DNA of 64,000 nt from Typhlomys cinereus. Taxonomy: Eukaryota; Chordata; Mammalia; Rodentia; Platacanthomyidae. Shown one piece after another: positions 33,301 through 45,230 of the stretch. The notes under the pieces were generated by a model, which did no database searches, was not told the DNA's origin, and worked only from the letters and a program-made list of their open reading frames with translations. A program made the translations under genes and the position numbers. Location: contig JALPQD010000388.1 in NCBI GenBank assembly GCA_023101885.1, positions 1,567,001 through 1,631,000 of the forward strand, written 5' to 3'. Position 1 is the first letter of the stretch. Each line of letters opens with the position of its first letter.

Positions 33301-36019
33301 TAGTCTGTATTAACTTCATGTTGACCACACACAATGTCACTTCCTTTCAGTCTCATTAACTTGGTTCTATTTTTCGATCTCATTAACTTAGCTCTATTTA
33401 GAATAACCCCTGTCTTACTTCCAATTCCAATTCCAACAGCTAGTCTATTTCCAATCTGTACTTCAAATCTTTCTAGCATATGAGCCTCCACACTTATTCA
33501 TTTTGCCAATGTCCTCCTCGCAGACGATCTCTTATTCTTCAGGTGTTTTCCAGGTATAAGTCTGTTTTTTGGGTACAATCTAAGTTGAGGCTGTGATACT
33601 AATCAAAAACTTATCCGTCTTCCTGTGCCTCAGAAGTGCTCATATTATAGATGTAAGGCTAAGATGTCTAGGATCATTTTGTATTTCTTATACTTACTAT
33701 TAGAAGGATATTAATACTATAGTTATTAACATTTTCATATACTTTTAAAGCATTTCAAGAGTTTAAAGACATTTTAAGTGTTTAAAGAGCACCTTGGCTT
33801 TATTTGAAATATCATGGATATAAAGATGGAACACCAAACTTCTATTTTTCAAGATTGAAAATTGGTGATCCTCAAAAGAAAACTACTTTTCAGAGCTCTG
33901 TTGCTACCAAGAGATGGGCCTAGAGTTAGCTAGACAGGAGACTGAGTCAGAGTCTTCTGAACTTTCCACTAACCCATTTAGCTCTCAACATTAATATTAT
34001 AATCACCTCTCATTTAGAGATTTGGACTAAGCTTTGTGCTTTTCTATGCTTTTGTATCAGATGTGTATGCCTCTAATTAGCTGACTCATGGCACTGTCTA
34101 CACTAACTGAGAGCTTACCTGCTTTTTCTACAGTAAGAGGTACAGAGTTAAGGAACATTTATTGCTTAGAGGCTGAGCAATAGAAATAAAAAAGAGAATG
34201 TGGGTGCAGTGAGAAAGCAGCCCTATGGTGTTGGGTATAAAGCTTCACGTTTGGTACTATCTGTTAGAGAGAATGAACATCCTACTGAGAGTCCGAACCT
34301 TAAATTATTCAGGTCCATATGTGTGAGACTGTCTGGTTACCACAAAGACTCCTCTTCCTCATCACAGAAGGTGAGTTCTTGAAGCTCTCCAGATGCTTAA
34401 TAGATTAATTTTGTCATACAGAGAAAAGTAGAACAAATCAATTGGACTCTCATTATATCTGTTATATAAATTAAAACTACCACCATCCAATCTAATCAAA
34501 TCAGAACAACCAAACAGTTCAGACATAGTGATTTTCAATGTGAGGCATTTTGCCATAAGATGTTGTCTGGATGACTTGATAAAGCTAGTATTCTAGTTTT
34601 CTTCTAGTTCTAGGCTTGTTCGACATCAGTAGACCAAGTTAGCCATGAGTTTGCTAATTTAAAATGTTTAGAGCATTTGGGGAATTCATTAAAAGTTAAG
34701 AAATGGGCTCAAATGAAATCAGTTTTTTTTTACTATTGCTTCCTAATTCTTAAATTGTAGAAAATTAAAAACTGGATAAATTTCTCTGGAAGTCATTTGA
34801 ACTTAATCCAAAAAAGTATAAGAGAAACTTTTCATAAGTTGCAATGAAGGGGTTATAGTTATCTAGAATTGAACTGAGAGTATAGTAAATTTGGGATTTT
34901 GAAAACAAAGATCATTTACCTCTTTCCACTGCTTAGATATCTTTGGGCAGGAAATTATTAGTATTTTCAATGTCATTTATTTTGTTTGATTAGATCAGAT
35001 TAATCAATAATTCTCCTCTGTATATATGTGTACCTCCCAGTGTTCAGAAAAAAATTAATTTGTTGCACTTTTTTATGTTTGTGATTGAGACCTCTGGACA
35101 CTAGCTATAAATTTCTTCATTCCAAGAAAATAAACAAATTACCTAATATTAACAAATGCCAAATATTTATTTATTATGGGACCTAAGTCTCTTTATAGGA
35201 AGTTACTTCAGAAATATTTCCTAAACTTTGCTATAATATTGCTGTCTTAATTATTTCTAATAAACATTTAGTTTAGCAAGATTTTTCTTTTAAGGGAATT
35301 TATAGAAATCAGTTAAATCCATTTCTCTACTTTTGCATTGGTAAAACGTGTTTCTAATTTTGTTAGTGTAGTAAGATACTTTTCACATTTTGATCTTATT
35401 TATGTTGGGTAACTTCGGCCATATCTTCAATTTTATTGTTTGGAGAATGGAGACAAGCAAATCTCACTATTTCCATTTCTTCTAGGTTCTGCTGAAAGAA
35501 GCAGTCTTAATTTTTTTTCATTCTAAGCAATAAAATATTGTTATAACTTAAATATAATTAAAATGTTGAACAATTATGCATGTGCTGATAGTCTTGGATG
35601 ACAGTTCCTATTTAAATACTATTTTTCTGTCCTATATTGCAGTAAGGAGATTGCAGTAGACTCTCCCTTCTTATATATATGAAGAAGCAATTAAAGACTT
35701 TAAATTATCTTAGAAAAATATTTATCTTGAAAACATATGGAGAGATATGGTGTGATTTAGTACATCATATTACATAATGGCAATTATCTTTCAGCAACTT
35801 ATTTTGGGAAGTGCAGTGCTTTTTTAAATGTACCCTTTGGTGAAATGAATAGCTGAACAAAAGAAATACAACAATTGTGCTTATGGTCACAGAAGGAAAT
35901 ACATACTGCATCTCTTGAGAAAGAAGGCTGCATGAAGAAGACATTTTCTGCTTCGAGTGTTCTCTTGAAGCTGTCATTTACTAATACCTATTGTCCATTA
36001 GAGTTTATGTTTTGTATCA

Positions 36020-36180
36020 TTTGATCCATTCAATAACTTTGCAAAGTAGCTATGGCTATTATTCCCAGTGTACATGAAAATAACTTATTCTCAGAGAGGT
36101 AAAGATATAGATAGCACTTGTCTAACATCCCAGAGTTGAAGGAGGCAGAGTAAAAATTCAAATCAGGATATATAATATTC
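36020..36180 (-). mobile_element. MIR SINE, antisense
   Basis: 'attattcccagtgtacatgaaa', 'cttattctcagagaggtaaag', 'gtctaacatcccagagttgaa', 'ggcagagtaaaaattcaaatcagg' follow the antisense MIR consensus in order (poly-purine, core, tRNA-like end). Confidence 0.8.
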
Positions 36181-36744
36181 TAGAGCTATCTTTCTATTGT
36201 ACCTTTCAGGCTTTTCACATTCTGATGAAAATAAAAAGTTTTACAGAGGAGGGTATGTTATATGACACAATAATCCAACCAGTTCTCTGCCTTTCTTAGT
36301 AAAGGTAGACAAAACAAATAAGGAAATATGGAAAGAAAGAAGCAATTACTACTCACTGAGCACAAGGTGAGTGGGAAACAAAAATTCCTAAGACCTGGAC
36401 GTTATTTATTATCTCTCACTCATTCTCCTGTTTCCTCTCTCTATCACCCAAATCTTGTGCTTTTCCTTCCTGATGTTGCTTGCTCACATATCTTTTTTTT
36501 CAGTTTTGCTCCCATTATAGCTTGCCTGAGATACCACGTACCTGACCACAAAGCATCCCTATCTCTAGCTTCCATAATTACTTTCAAAGATGAGACTATG
36601 GCCATCTCCAGGTTGTCTTCAAATTTTCTCATCACAAATTATCTTCACATGAACACTGTTAAGTCCAATGCAATCTTTATAATACAATCTAAAACTCAGT
36701 CAGCTGAAATTAGATGATATCAAATAAGTGAAAGTTTTACATTT
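36181..36744. other. Unique DNA, nothing recognised
   Basis: A 129-residue non-ATG-linked frame (36328-36717) lacks any domain, is overlapped by a minus-strand frame, and is judged chance. Confidence 0.4.
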
Positions 36745-36759
36745 AAATATGGATATTCT

Positions 36760-36957
36760 GGGCTGGAGAGGTGGCTCAGGGGTTAAGCTTCCACCTTGCA
36801 GGTGGAAGGTCCTGAGTTCGGATCCCAGATCCCACGTATAGACGCCAGGCGGAAGCGCGGGCGGCCTGCGCTTCTGGTCCTGGTAGGGCGGAGCCTGTGA
36901 ATCCCGGGGCAGAAGGAGGTGGAGGCGTCCATGGTGGTTCGCGAATTCGTCCGTGGT

Positions 36958-37000
<43 letters not shown>

Positions 37001-37069
37001 GCGCGCACATACACACATATGCACACAGTTGAATAAATAATAATAATAATAATAATAATAAATTTAAAA
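36760..37069 (+). mobile_element. B2-superfamily SINE, youngest-looking copy
   Basis: 'gggctggagaggtggctcagg', 'ggtggaaggtcctgagttcgg', 'gcgggcggcctgcgcttctgg', 'gaggcgtccatggtggttcg', a CA array (36960-36998), then 'gaataaataataataataa' and A-run. Perfect 15-base target duplication aaatatggatattct at 36745-36759 and 37070-37084. CpG-rich, so recent. Confidence 0.95.
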
Positions 37070-37084
37070 AAATATGGATATTCT

Positions 37085-39245
37085 TTCTCCTCCCACACTT
37101 TCAGCATTTCTACATGAGAATTCAGTATGCAGCTCTCCCCATCCTACCTGAACAGGACCTGCTTCTTTAAAAAAATCACGTTAATGCACTTAGCTTCTGC
37201 TCTGTTTTTTTGTTTATCTTACAAGGTGAAAATCTTGAACTTTCTTTTAATGTGCAGTGGTCTCTTTTGTTGTGCGCTTACCATTCTACTTTACATGATA
37301 AATGTACCTGTCTTAAGAAATATATTCACTTAGGACAGAACCAGGTACCATTCTTCTATAACCTTAATACATCCGAATTCATTGGAATTTTTAGTTGTCT
37401 TTACTTCACAGTGAACAAGGAATGTTAATTAGCAAAGTAGTTAAAATTTATTTCTTTATCATAGTCTTGAAAACCAGAGATACATTAGCAAGTATGCAGA
37501 AGAAAATTATAGTGTTAAATGTAAAATACATCAGTAGAGCTTGACATACGTAGAAAACAGGGTGAGCCAATATTTAAAAAGCGAGTGCATGTCCTTTTCC
37601 TTTGTTAATTATTCTCTGTACATATTCCAGAGAAGCAATATTAGAACAACATTTAAAACATACTGGCAAATTTTAAATAACTTGTCTGGAACTGCAATAT
37701 ATCTAAGTGCCTGGAGATACAACAGTTATTTAAATACAATCAAGATGGTTTATATTATTGTATCATCATTAGAAAATTGTCACATGCAATAATGATTCAG
37801 AGCTAGTCTTCTGTTTGCATAGCACATAATACTTAAAAACCACATCCAATCACAGTAATCCCTTTTTCTACTGATGAACACTCTCATAATTTATCACATG
37901 TTTAAATGATTCTTAAGCTTGATACAGTATTGACAAGTTAAAAATATAACTACTTCAGTTGATTGATTTGGATAATTGATTAGTCCAATAGGTCTATATT
38001 CTGCATCTATGTAGTACAAAATGTATGTTCTCATTCCTCATTACAGCATTTTTCCAAGACCTAGCCCAGGAAACCATAGATGCTACAATTCCCTGTTATA
38101 TTTCTGCTTTTGCTTCTAGTCTCACCAGGAGACCCAAGGGGCCCTTGAAATGCCTACACCTGCAGCTTGGAGAAACTGCCTCTGTTCAGATGTGCTCCTG
38201 CGAGAGATGATGCTCACCCATCTGTTTTCATAAAAGTTTAATGCCAGATAGCAACCTCATATAATGTTTTGTTTTAACTTAATTTCTATTTAATTTGTTG
38301 TCAGAAATCAGACTCTGGCAATCTGGCCACAGGTGCATAGTAACAAATGCACAATGTTGTCTATGCAAACTCCCCCAAGGAACTGTTCACAAGTGCAGTG
38401 ACTGCACACACTGTAATTTGAAATCATTCTGGTAATGCTGGCACTGGCTCTGGAACCTTCACTCCATGAGAGAACCAGGCATAGGATAGTCCCTTAAAAG
38501 AAGTACAATTTTCATCACTCAACCAATGACACTCAAATACCATGGTTGGCTCCTCTGCCTTTGCTAAAGTCTAGGAATATAATGGATCTTAGATCACCAG
38601 GAACTGGTCCCCAGCCTCTTGCGGGAGCTACAATTGCTCTGATCCTCACAGTTAAAGATCCCCTGGTAAGAACGAAGTTTATGTCCAGTGTCAACATTAC
38701 CTGACGTTGCTTCAATAATCTTGCTCATTGGGTAAAAAGGGAGACATTTTCACTCAGTTTTTACATTATGTTGTTGTAATTCTCGGGAAAGCTTCCTCAA
38801 CTTCCACATTTCATATACTTCCCTTTTCAGTCAGCCACATGTGCTATTAAAGGGATGTGTATTTCATTTAATCTGCAGATAAAAAATGATAGGAGGAGTG
38901 TAAATTTCTGCAAATGAGCAATAATCAGCTCCTTTTAGAGAATTAATCAGCCATTGGTAAATGTGTATGTCTTTTCAAACAACTCCTTGCCAAGGAATTC
39001 TTACCAAGGATATGTAGGCTACAGACTTCAACAAAACATTATGAATTGTTGTGGTAGAATGGTTAACTCATGGTGATGAGCCCTGTAGCTAGTATTTAGT
39101 ATTTATGCATCATCAGCATTTATTTTAACCCAAATGTAGGGCAAGAAAGAGCTCAAATATAAGATAAGGATTAATAAATAAGTAAAGTTTACTGGATGCT
39201 TTTAGTAATGGTTAGACTAGTAATATATTCAATCATAGAAAGAGA
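37085..39245. other. Unique AT-rich DNA
   Basis: No repeat family or gene recognised. Confidence 0.4.
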
Positions 39246-39248
39246 AAA

Positions 39249-39288
<40 letters not shown>
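39249..39288 (+). repeat. (GATA)n microsatellite
   Basis: Ten uninterrupted TAGA/GATA units. Confidence 0.97.
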
Positions 39289-39339
39289 ACTACAAGTACC
39301 ATAACTCTACTAGTAACAATATTTCTAATATCAAAAATG

Positions 39340-39660
39340 GCAAGGAGATGATAAAGAGATAACTCAGTAAATAAAGTGTTTACTGTGCAAGCAGAAAAAT
39401 TTGAGTTCCTATTCCTTAAACTCATGAAAAACCTAGGTGAGGAGGCATATGTCAATAACTCCAGACTGGCAGAAGTGACAGATGATTTGGGAACATTCTA
39501 GCTAGCCAATCTCGTCAACACAACAAGCTTCAGGTTAAGCAAGAGACTCTGCTTCAAAAAATAAGGTGGAGAAAGATTGCAGTTGAATTATTGACTTTAT
39601 GAGCACAGGCAAGTGTGTACGCATACACATAACCATATACCCTACCATACACGCATACTG
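39340..39660 (+). mobile_element. ID/B1-type chimeric SINE (B4-like)
   Basis: 'agataactcagtaaataaagtg', 'tttactgtgcaagcag', 'tttgagttcctattcc' are the tRNA/ID head; 'ctaggtgaggaggcatatg', 'caagagactctgcttc' and 'aaaaataaggtggagaaagattg' are the B1-like and right part, then a CA-rich tail. Typical of mouse-related rodents. Confidence 0.85.
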
Positions 39661-40760
39661 CACGGGAGGGTAAGGAAACATAACAACTCAATGATGTATT
39701 GCAATTACCCTTAAACTTTAATATACATCAGAATAGCCTAGTGAGTCTGATGAAGCAGAAATTACTGACCCAGCACCTACTAGTTTTCTCCCTTGTATTT
39801 CTTCTTGCCTAGTATTTTCTTTTCTTGCTTGTCCCAACGTTACATCTATATTCTTGGCCCAGACCCACATAGTTCTAATGATCTCACCTCATTACACACT
39901 AGATCCTACTGCAAAGCAATTGAAAGACACAAATGGCTAGGTCCACACAAGTCTGTTAGATTCTAGTCCTTGTGGCTGTTTCTGGATAGATGTTTAGGGG
40001 ATTTGGGGATGGCTGTAACATCTGCCCAAGATTGCAAGCAGAGTTCTGTGTACTGAACCATATAGCTCCTCCATGCGGTCATGTTCTGTGAATTTCTTGC
40101 CTTTGCACCAAGTGGTTCAAACACTTTTCTGGATTTCAGATCTTAGTTCCTCCAGAATCTTTTCCAATATGTGTCTCAGCTTCTCAGAATCAGGCAAGAC
40201 TTTTTTTTATTTTGGACAGAAAATTCCTCATATTATTTTATGCAAAGGTCATAGTAGGGCAAAGAAAGAAGGCAATTCTTAACTAGAAGAAGAAACATCT
40301 CCATCTACCTCCCCCCCCCCTTTCTCTCTCTTATCCTTTTCATTGGAGAGCTTCACTTTTCTCAAGCTTAGTGATGATCTGACAAAGGTCAGGCAAGGTC
40401 ACTGAAGCTTCTGCCAAGTGATATAAACAGTAACTACCTACCACACACTGCGTTCAGGCCCTTCATAGAACAAAGGGGATCAGTTAATTGCTGCTCACTG
40501 GAGAGGCATACTCAGACAGAAAGTCAGCTGACTTAACTGGCAGCTCTGTTATTTTTGTTGAAATAATAGCTTGTTGTGGTGCCAAGCCTCGACTACAGCA
40601 CACATCAGCACAAGGCAATTAGCTGTCTCCCTGTACCCGTAATTCCCCCTCCGTAATCCCCTAGTGTATTCATTTCCCCCACTCAGTGGACCAGGATAGA
40701 TGGAGACAGTCAGGGCTAAGGAGAGTTTGAGAAATTCTCTTTAAATACTATATTTGTCAG
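39661..40760. promoter_or_regulatory. Repeat-poor block with regulatory motifs
   Basis: No repeats recognised except a C-run at about 40310-40320. The part from 40370 to 40720 has mixed composition and holds the DR4 site, two 'aattgctg/aattagctg' homeodomain-like words and 'ccgtaattccccc' repeats, and may be conserved noncoding DNA. Confidence 0.35.
40386..40401 (+). promoter_or_regulatory. Perfect DR4 nuclear-receptor element
   Basis: AGGTCA-ggca-AGGTCA: two perfect direct half-sites spaced by four. Known readers of DR4 are RXR heterodimers with thyroid hormone receptor, LXR, PXR or CAR. Occupancy is not shown by sequence. Confidence 0.6.
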
Positions 40761-40764
40761 ACCT

Positions 40765-41206
40765 TTCATCACTATGACAAAATACCTGACAAAATCATCT
40801 TAAGGGAAGAAAGATTTATTTTGGCTCATGGTTTTAGAAACCTTGGTCCACAGTGCTTGTTTTTGTTTGCTATAGGCCTATGGTGAGGAAAAATATCACA
40901 GCAGAAGGAAAATGTGGGGAGATTAATCATCTCATGACAGGCAGAATGCAGGGGGTGGGGAATGCCTATACTGGCTGTCTTTCTCTCTCCCTGCCCCCCA
41001 TTTTATTCCCTGCTGGTCCTTCATCCTATAGAATGCTGTAGTCTATGTACAGGCTAGGTCTTCCTCTCTTTAGGAAATGCTCTATGGAAATGCACTTTCA
41101 GATTCACCCAAAGGTCTGTTCACTAAATCTAGGTACAGCTCAACTTAATCCAGTGAATTTGAAGATCAAGATTAACTGCCAAGTATACTGTCAACTAAGA
41201 AGAGAC
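40765..41206 (-). mobile_element. Probable antisense LTR-like rodent repeat
   Basis: 'atcactatgacaaaatacctgac', 'aagggaagaaagatttattttggctca' then, at the right end, 'tacagctcaactt' and 'aagattaactgccaag'. The layout (right end complementary to a 'ggtgtcaactt'-like start, left end a polyadenylation-like region) resembles the antisense LTRs at 7698 and 21818, but divergence is high. Confidence 0.45.
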
Positions 41207-41764
41207 AAGGCCTGAGCCTGAATCTATGGATTACCAGCCCATTAAGCCAATAAATCATGCAATCTAAAGGATTAGAAAGGGCTTGACTTTCTGCAGAAGC
41301 TTAGGAGATACACATTTCAAGTCTCTGGGGACAGGTGTTTATAGACACTATATAACTCCCTGCCTTGAATTCATCTTGGACTCTAAAGGGTCTCAATTTT
41401 TCTGAATCTAAATGTACTAGTTTAGAAATATCGAAGATTATTTATTTAACATTAGAAAGGAGCTAAAGCTGTGCTGGTCTACAAGGATTCTCAAATGACA
41501 GTTAAAACAAAAGTTTTAATTCCCATCCCATTTGTACTTTTGTCTAAATCGCATTTTCACAAACTTACCACTCTGGGAGTTTGGATAAGATAGTTCTTTG
41601 AGGGGTGAGTTTTCCTGTATATTATAGTGTATTTAATATGTCTAATGTCTGTCAGTTAGAAGTTAGCAGCATGTAAGTCCTGCATGCACAATTTGTAGAG
41701 ACAAAGATATCTCCAGTGGGTGGGGAATCACAGCATCTGAGAAGTCAAGGTCTAAGACACAGCT
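41207..41764. other. Unique DNA, nothing recognised
   Basis: No features recognised. Confidence 0.4.
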
Positions 41765-41985
41765 CCTAACTAAATTTTTAAAGCATTTAATTTTTTATTT
41801 ATTTTAGGGAGCAAGAGAAGAGACAAAGAGAAAGACAGAGAAGAGCATGCATAGCACACAGGTGGAGGTCAAAGAACAACTTTTAGAAGTCATCTCTTTC
41901 CTTCCATCATGAACTCCAAATATCAAGTTCAAGTGTCACATTTATGAACAGGCAAATTAGCTGGTAAGCAAACTGGCCCCACAAA
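41765..41985 (-). mobile_element. B3/B4-like SINE, antisense, diverged
   Basis: T-rich left end, then 'gtggaggtcaaagaacaactt', 'agaagtcatctctttccttcc', 'gaactccaaatatcaagttc', 'aacaggcaaattag' in the antisense order of rodent B3/B4 SINEs. Confidence 0.6.
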
Positions 41986-42075
41986 TTCTATTGCTATGAA
42001 GAAACATTTTATGTGCAGAGTGGCTTGTCACTTGGGGGACTCTAGCCTTTGTATTTGTATGTGTTTGATTTGCTT

Positions 42076-42333
42076 ATTTGAATTTTTTTGTTTAACATTT
42101 TTATTAAGAATTTTTATATACAAACAAAATGAGTGTATGTCTTTGTCCCATTCACCTCCCTTCCCAACTCCTTCCTTTCTCACTTTCCACTTGGGTTACC
42201 AATCCAGCCACTTCCCTGCAGCCCTCACATCCCTCTACATATATGAATCATAAGACTCCCTTTGGGGTGTTTGTGCTACTAAGGGACGAGGTCTCTGTTG
42301 TAATTTAAGTAGCCCTTCACTGGGCAAACTCAC
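42076..42333 (-). mobile_element. L1 3' UTR fragment, antisense, older subfamily
   Basis: 'tttaacatttttattaag', 'tatatacaaacaaaatgag', a pyrimidine-rich stretch and 'cataagactccctttgg' parallel the other L1 3' ends but differ in detail. Short duplication atttgctt at 42068-42075 and 42334-42341. Confidence 0.65.
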
Positions 42334-42341
42334 ATTTGCTT

Positions 42342-43145
42342 GGTACTGTAAACATGTATAAACAATAGTGAAAGGGGAGAAATCCAATACAAAACAAGAA
42401 CAGATTTCTTAGTGTTAGCTCTAAGTACTTGATAATAAAATACCATCTAAACATTTCTAATTATACCCTTAGATAAGAAAAGCTTATTTGATTCTTTTAT
42501 GTATGGTTAATGGGAGAGAGGATAATTCTGGTAAATAGAAGGAATAGAAGACCTTATCTGTGGCCATATCACTGGTTTATACAGGGGAGAAAGAAGATAA
42601 GTGTCCAGATTAAAAACCCTCTCTTGTGTCTTGTCCTGCCATTGTGTGCAAGAGACTAAATTGCCATCTTGACATCACATCTAGCCCAGGAATTATAGCT
42701 GTCTTCAGACTCTCCTTGCTAACTTACCTTATGACAAAAATCATTCCTATCTCTACAAGATTTTATACATAGTGGAATCTGTAGTATAAAGCAAATATTT
42801 CTCTGGTCAAAGTTAAGGCCTAACTATAGCTGTGCCTTGTGGATTGGAAAAGGAAATGAAGACTGATAGGAAGTGTTGATGTATTCTGTTGTCATTTTTA
42901 GGGGTGGAGACTATAAAATGCCTTCCTAAGATACTAGTATAGTTCACAAGTTCAAGCATTGACCGCATACTTGAAGTATCTGAGCTTTAATTTTTTTCTC
43001 GCCTTGCAGCCATTTTTAAATGCAGCTTGAGTCTTTATCTATGAATTCTAACATTGTCCACCATACCACTCATGAATAAATGACTTGTCTGAGTTCACAA
43101 AGTCAGTGCAGTGGCTTAGACAAACTACAGTTTCCTCTCTGCTCA
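42342..43145. other. Unique DNA, nothing recognised
   Basis: Possible MIR trace near 43075-43115; otherwise featureless. Confidence 0.4.
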
Positions 43146-43149
43146 GTTG

Positions 43150-43530
43150 CTTTCCATTCTATGGTAGACAGCTCCTAGTGGCAACTTGGCAATTGAAGGC
43201 TGGAGCTCTGGGCACAGTAAAGAACGAGTAATTAAGTTAAGCTCTAAACAAGCCTTTAGGAGACTGACTAATTGATGGGGGAAGGCCCAGTTCATGGTGA
43301 GTGGGATCATTCCCTAGGTAGATGGGTAAAATGGGGGAGAGAAGGAATCTGATTCAGTAGTTTGACATGCATCAGCATGCTTTTGCAGTCTTGCTGTCTA
43401 GCAAGGGAAGTTTGCCCCTCCCTCAGCACTCCTGTGAATATGTGTGATCAGTTTCCTCAGCTCCTGGTCTTGGTGTGGACTTCCCTGCAAATCTGGAGTA
43501 AGAACTGTAATCAGATAATTGTAAGTCAAG
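43150..43530 (+). mobile_element. Solo LTR of the ERVL-like family
   Basis: 'tatggtagacagc...aattgaaggctggagctctgggcac', 'gactaattgatgggggaaggcccag', 'atcattccctagg', 'tagatgggtaaaatggg', 'catcagcatgc', 'tagcaagggaag' parallel 6308-6750 in order. Ends near an A-run at 43530. Confidence 0.65.
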
Positions 43531-44737
43531 AAAAAAAAAAAAAACTCTGATTCAAAGAAATAGCTGGTGACTTCAGTACTATCACCTGGATACTTCCTCA
43601 TTGAAAAGGTGCATAGAAGCAGTACTGTTTTTAAGCAGTATTACTGTCATTATTGCTCAAATAAAGAACTAGAATTAAATATGAGACAATTGGTTCTTTC
43701 TATTGGATGTGACTTTTCTAAATTAAAAAGGAAATTGAAGAAAAAGAAGCATAACCTTTTCATTTTCCAGCTGCTATAAGAAGGGATTCTTTAACTTGAC
43801 TTAGTGGATTAGAAGAGAAGGGAGCCGTGATGTTACCTGAGTGGGATTTATTGAAGCAGTGGCCTTAATTTTTGAAGAGATTGGGATTAATGAACCAACT
43901 GCCAGCCCCAGGCCTGACTTTCATGTTTTAACTACCCAAGACCAAACAGGCCAAGACAGACTTCTTTTTTTCCCCTTGTTCCCTTTTGATCAACACCGGC
44001 TGAGTCATAGTGTCATTTGTTACTGGCCCTGTGAATTCTTCTCCCAATCACTCATCCCAAGTATGAAATATCAATCAAGAAGTCTCTAAAAACTACATTA
44101 AATTCTGGAATTAATTTCAAACCTTAAAAACGATTGTTGAACTTTAAAGACTATAATTTTCTACAAAGTTTCTTATTATGAGTAAAACATTTTCCTTTTG
44201 AAGAGGTGTTTTATTTTTGTTTTTGAATCCAAACAAAAACATTGGTAGCTATCTCTGAATTCCTCAGCAATGGAATTTCATTTCTCACTATTAACTCAAA
44301 GCCAGATATGAAGAAATTGACTATTTACCTTCTTTTCTTGGTATAATAGACCAACGGGAAATTTACTTTGAGAAATGTCAAGCTGTTCTAATACTTCACT
44401 GCATATTTTAATTTACAAATCTTTTATTTATTTGCTTTTGTATTTTTCAATCACTCCATTTTTTAGCTAGACTACTGAAAGTACTGAGTTTTCTATTTAC
44501 CTACTTAGCCTAAAGTCTTTACCTCCTCCTTTCTTTATTCTTTAAGAACTTCTCTGTTGCTTTTAACATTTTTATTTGGGAAAATGAACAAAGCCTTTGT
44601 AGACCTTGTCAGCCTGTGTTAAGCTTTAATTTACAGAGTGGCTCTGAGATTTTGAAACAAGGTAATTGGCAGAGTAGTGAACATTGTGGGAAATGTGTTT
44701 TTTTTTTTTTTGTAAATAGAAAAGGGAAAGTTAGTTA
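43531..44737. other. Unique AT-rich DNA, nothing recognised
   Basis: No gene or repeat recognised. Poly-T at 44698-44712. Confidence 0.4.
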
Positions 44738-44860
44738 ACAAATATTTACTTAACAACTGCTGGGCTCAGAACCCTGTGTTCCGAGATGCTGGACCTGAGG
44801 AGGTAGCACAATGCAGAGAACTGAGACATTTACCCTACAGGTGGGAATCCAAGAATAGGA
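44738..44860 (-). mobile_element. Ancient LINE2 3' fragment, antisense
   Basis: 'aacaaatatttacttaacaac', 'tgctgggctcagaaccctgtg', 'gatgctggacctgagg' match the antisense L2 end layout ('aacaaatatttattgag', 'gcactgtgctagg'). Diverged. Confidence 0.45.
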
Positions 44861-45164
44861 ATGCAGGAGGAACCTTGAAAAAATGTCCATGCCAAAGGCG
44901 AAGTTGCAAAAGACAAGGCAGAACCAAACAAGATAAACAAAATGAAATGGGAGATTGAATATTTGCTTTGTTTTAATATAGATGTTTCCAAACCATGGTC
45001 TTAGTTAATAGCCACTTGAACTTGAGAAAAGTACATAGACCACAAACAGGCAGAATGTTCATTGAATACACAGACAGTGATGAAACCTGCTCAGTTCATT
45101 GAGCGGTACTTGACACAGGGGGAGGTTTAGAAATGGCTTGAGAAAGTGGTGGTGGCTGAAACTA

Positions 45165-45167
<3 letters not shown>
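44861..45167. other. Unique DNA, nothing recognised
   Basis: Ordinary sequence leading to the trinucleotide tract. Confidence 0.4.

Positions 45168-45230
<63 letters not shown>
45168..45230 (+). repeat. Uninterrupted (TGC)21 trinucleotide tract
   Basis: 63 bases of pure TGC (CTG on this strand, CAG on the other) in the given sequence, followed by CCACCACCACC and CCGCC-type imperfect triplets to about 45280. The minus strand can be read as polyalanine, but no start, conserved flank or domain supports a gene. Confidence 0.97.

Larger units (their letters stand above)
29571..36019. other. Low-repeat DNA, candidate regulatory landscape
   Basis: About 6.4 kb with very few recognisable repeats, in contrast with the rest of the window. 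Blocks at 30360-31080, 31250-31430 and 31840-32330 have mixed composition and look like conserved noncoding DNA, but this cannot be tested here. An L2/MIR-like end lies at about 30279-30313 ('cctggcacataataagcac'). No coding gene; all frames are under 80 residues without domains. Confidence 0.4.

Noticed and set aside
36328..36717. 129-residue plus-strand frame
   Set aside because: No domain, overlapped by an antisense frame, next to MIR and SINE; judged chance.
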